Part shown: in pieces, positions 5,239 to 5,984 of the stretch
Numbering within the stretch: the first letter of the stretch is position 1
Layout of the letters: each line of letters begins with the position of its first letter
Source of the DNA: an uncultured Candidatus Melainabacteria bacterium
GTDB lineage: Bacteria > Cyanobacteriota > Vampirovibrionia > Gastranaerophilales > Gastranaerophilaceae
NCBI GenBank assembly: GCA_937898445.1
Contig: CALEJY010000229.1
Span: 1 to 5,984 of the forward strand
Direction: 5' to 3'
DNA length: 5,984 nucleotides
The notes under the pieces: model-generated
The model's database searches: none
Told to the model about the DNA's origin: nothing
Seen by the model: the letters and a program-made list of their open reading frames with translations, nothing else
Made by a program: the position numbers and the translations under genes

Positions 5239-5984
5239 TTATATCCTATACGGATAATCCTTTTTAAATTCCCAGTTATCTAATTCCAAAAGCCTTGCGC
5301 AATACACGACACCATTATTATTATTTTTACAGTAGTCTAAATATTGACTTCTTGTCATATTATTTCTGTCCCACATCATTCTGCGTGTACCGTAATTATG
5401 CCCTTCTGGGTAATAATATCCTGCAGTTGATGACGGCCAAATATCCCAAACAAATTGGTCACGCCCGGCTTCATTAGGTGGTTTTGAGCCATTCACATCA
5501 TACACAAAACTAAACGCACCACCGTTATAAAAATGCGCATTTGAACCATCTCCAAAATATATAGTTACTTGGTTTTTCGGCACAACTTTGCTATCTTCGT
5601 CGTTTTCAGTTGCTCCATCTTCTATTTTTACGTATTTTATATATTTTGCAAAATATTTTTCAAAAAATCGTCTTTGTTCAGAAAAATTCGCATTCCAATC
5701 CAAATCCCCATTTTCGTCTTTTATGTCGCCAGTTCTTTCCCAATCTCCACTCGGACCGTTATCTTCTTCTGCCATAAGCATCATTTGATTGAAGATTGAA
5801 TTAAATTTTTTCAATCTAGCCGATGCCTCTTGTTTTCTATAACTTTGAATTAATGAGGGCATAGTCATAGCCGCAACTATTCCAATAATTCCGAGAGTGA
5901 TGAGAACTTCTGCGAGAGTAAAAGCAGCTTTTTTAAGTGAAAAGTGAGAAGTGAAACGTGAAAAGACCGTATCGTTATGAATAA
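5239..5984 (-). CDS. Type IV pilin/type II secretion pseudopilin-like protein, start beyond right edge
   Basis: The protein is exported and processed by prepilin peptidase, then inserted or assembled into a pilus-like or type II secretion pseudopilus fibre. The frame is open through 247 visible residues to the right edge. The first in-frame ATG (5868) is internal: upstream codons give KKAAFTLAEVLITLGIIGIV, a classic class III signal. Cleavage would fall between Ala (5923-5925) and Phe (5920-5922), an Ala rather than the usual Gly at -1, with the conserved Glu at +5 (5908-5910) and a hydrophobic helix following. The mature chain is about 227 residues, with an acidic, Asn/Gly-rich globular region. 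Near the end, two cysteines in YCKNNNNGVVYCARLL could form a disulfide, followed by WEFKKDYPYRI, an ending I recall from Gastranaerophilales pilin-like proteins. Leader residues VFSRFTSHFSL are coded by heptad repeats. No ATG, GTG or TTG occurs in frame between 5869 and 5982. Its exact role is unknown. Confidence 0.88.
   Translation of the reverse strand, partial: IHNDTVFSRFTSHFSLKKAAFTLAEVLITLGIIGIVAAMTMPSLIQSYRKQEASARLKKFNSIFNQMMLMAEEDNGPSGDWERTGDIKDENGDLDWNANFSEQRRFFEKYFAKYIKYVKIEDGATENDEDSKVVPKNQVTIYFGDGSNAHFYNGGAFSFVYDVNGSKPPNEAGRDQFVWDIWPSSTAGYYYPEGHNYGTRRMMWDRNNMTRSQYLDYCKNNNNGVVYCARLLELDNWEFKKDYPYRI
5933..5984 (+). repeat. Heptanucleotide repeat tract, copy 2 (inside the prepilin leader)
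   Basis: Units on the plus strand are TTAAGTG (5933-5939), AAAAGTG (5940-5946), AGAAGTG (5947-5953), AAACGTG (5954-5960), AAAAGAC (5961-5967), then a C and a tail to the edge. It matches copy 1 at 25 of 29 positions over 5940-5968, and the following tail is loosely similar (ATGA is shared). Unlike copy 1 it is coding on the minus strand, giving VFSRFTSHFSL just before the prepilin signal. The element may continue past the window. Confidence 0.75.

Noticed and set aside
4948..5788. Short frames overlapping the aminotransferase end and the pilin gene on other frames or strands
   Set aside because: No domain or ribosome site supports them, and the overlapping genes carry clear family motifs.
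1..5984. tRNA, rRNA, insertion sequence or phage genes
   Set aside because: No cloverleaf, rRNA-like block, transposase motif or terminal inverted repeats were seen on either strand.

Overview
The window is AT-rich and densely coded. The likely source is a low-GC gut or host-associated bacterium of the non-photosynthetic cyanobacterial sister lineage (Melainabacteria/Vampirovibrionia, Gastranaerophilales type). Three things point there. A small SLOG/DprA-like Rossmann protein has the build of the 'DNA recombination-mediator protein A' family that I recall from Cyanobacteria. A prepilin-type protein has the FTLAEVLITLGIIG signature and a YC...LL..D.W...DYP ending, a type I recall as abundant in that lineage. 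AT-rich codon use fits as well. This placement is inference from recall; no search was run.

Layout from left to right. Positions 1-1540 (minus) hold the N-terminal ~513 residues of a UvrD/PcrA-type superfamily 1 DNA helicase whose C-terminus lies beyond the left edge. A short divergent promoter region follows (1541-1622). Four plus-strand genes then run head to tail: a SLOG/DprA-like protein (1623-2225), a HEAT-like helical-repeat protein (start best placed at ATG 2297, end 3466), an Lrp/AsnC-family regulator (start best placed at GTG 3556, end 4041), and a class I fold-type I PLP aminotransferase (4038-5201) that overlaps the regulator by ATGA. A strong hairpin at 5210-5231 lies between the aminotransferase and a convergent minus-strand gene and can terminate from both sides. 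That last gene (5239 to the right edge) encodes a type IV pilin/pseudopilin-like protein. Its reading frame continues past 5868 into a full class III prepilin signal and on to the window edge.

The Lrp-like regulator and aminotransferase form a clear functional unit: a promoter-proximal regulator that probably senses an amino acid, translationally coupled to an amino-acid transaminase. This resembles the AlaR/AlaT arrangement of Bacillus. The other genes are housekeeping or of unknown role, and I see no defence, phage or biosynthetic system.

The most unusual structure is a degenerate heptanucleotide repeat (consensus AAAAGTG on the plus strand, ending AAAAGACC). It appears twice in the same orientation: once in the gap between the SLOG and HEAT-like genes (2226-2263), and once inside the coding frame of the prepilin leader (5933-5968). 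Because the unit is 7 nt, a change in copy number in the second location would shift the frame between the unseen upstream start and the pilin body.
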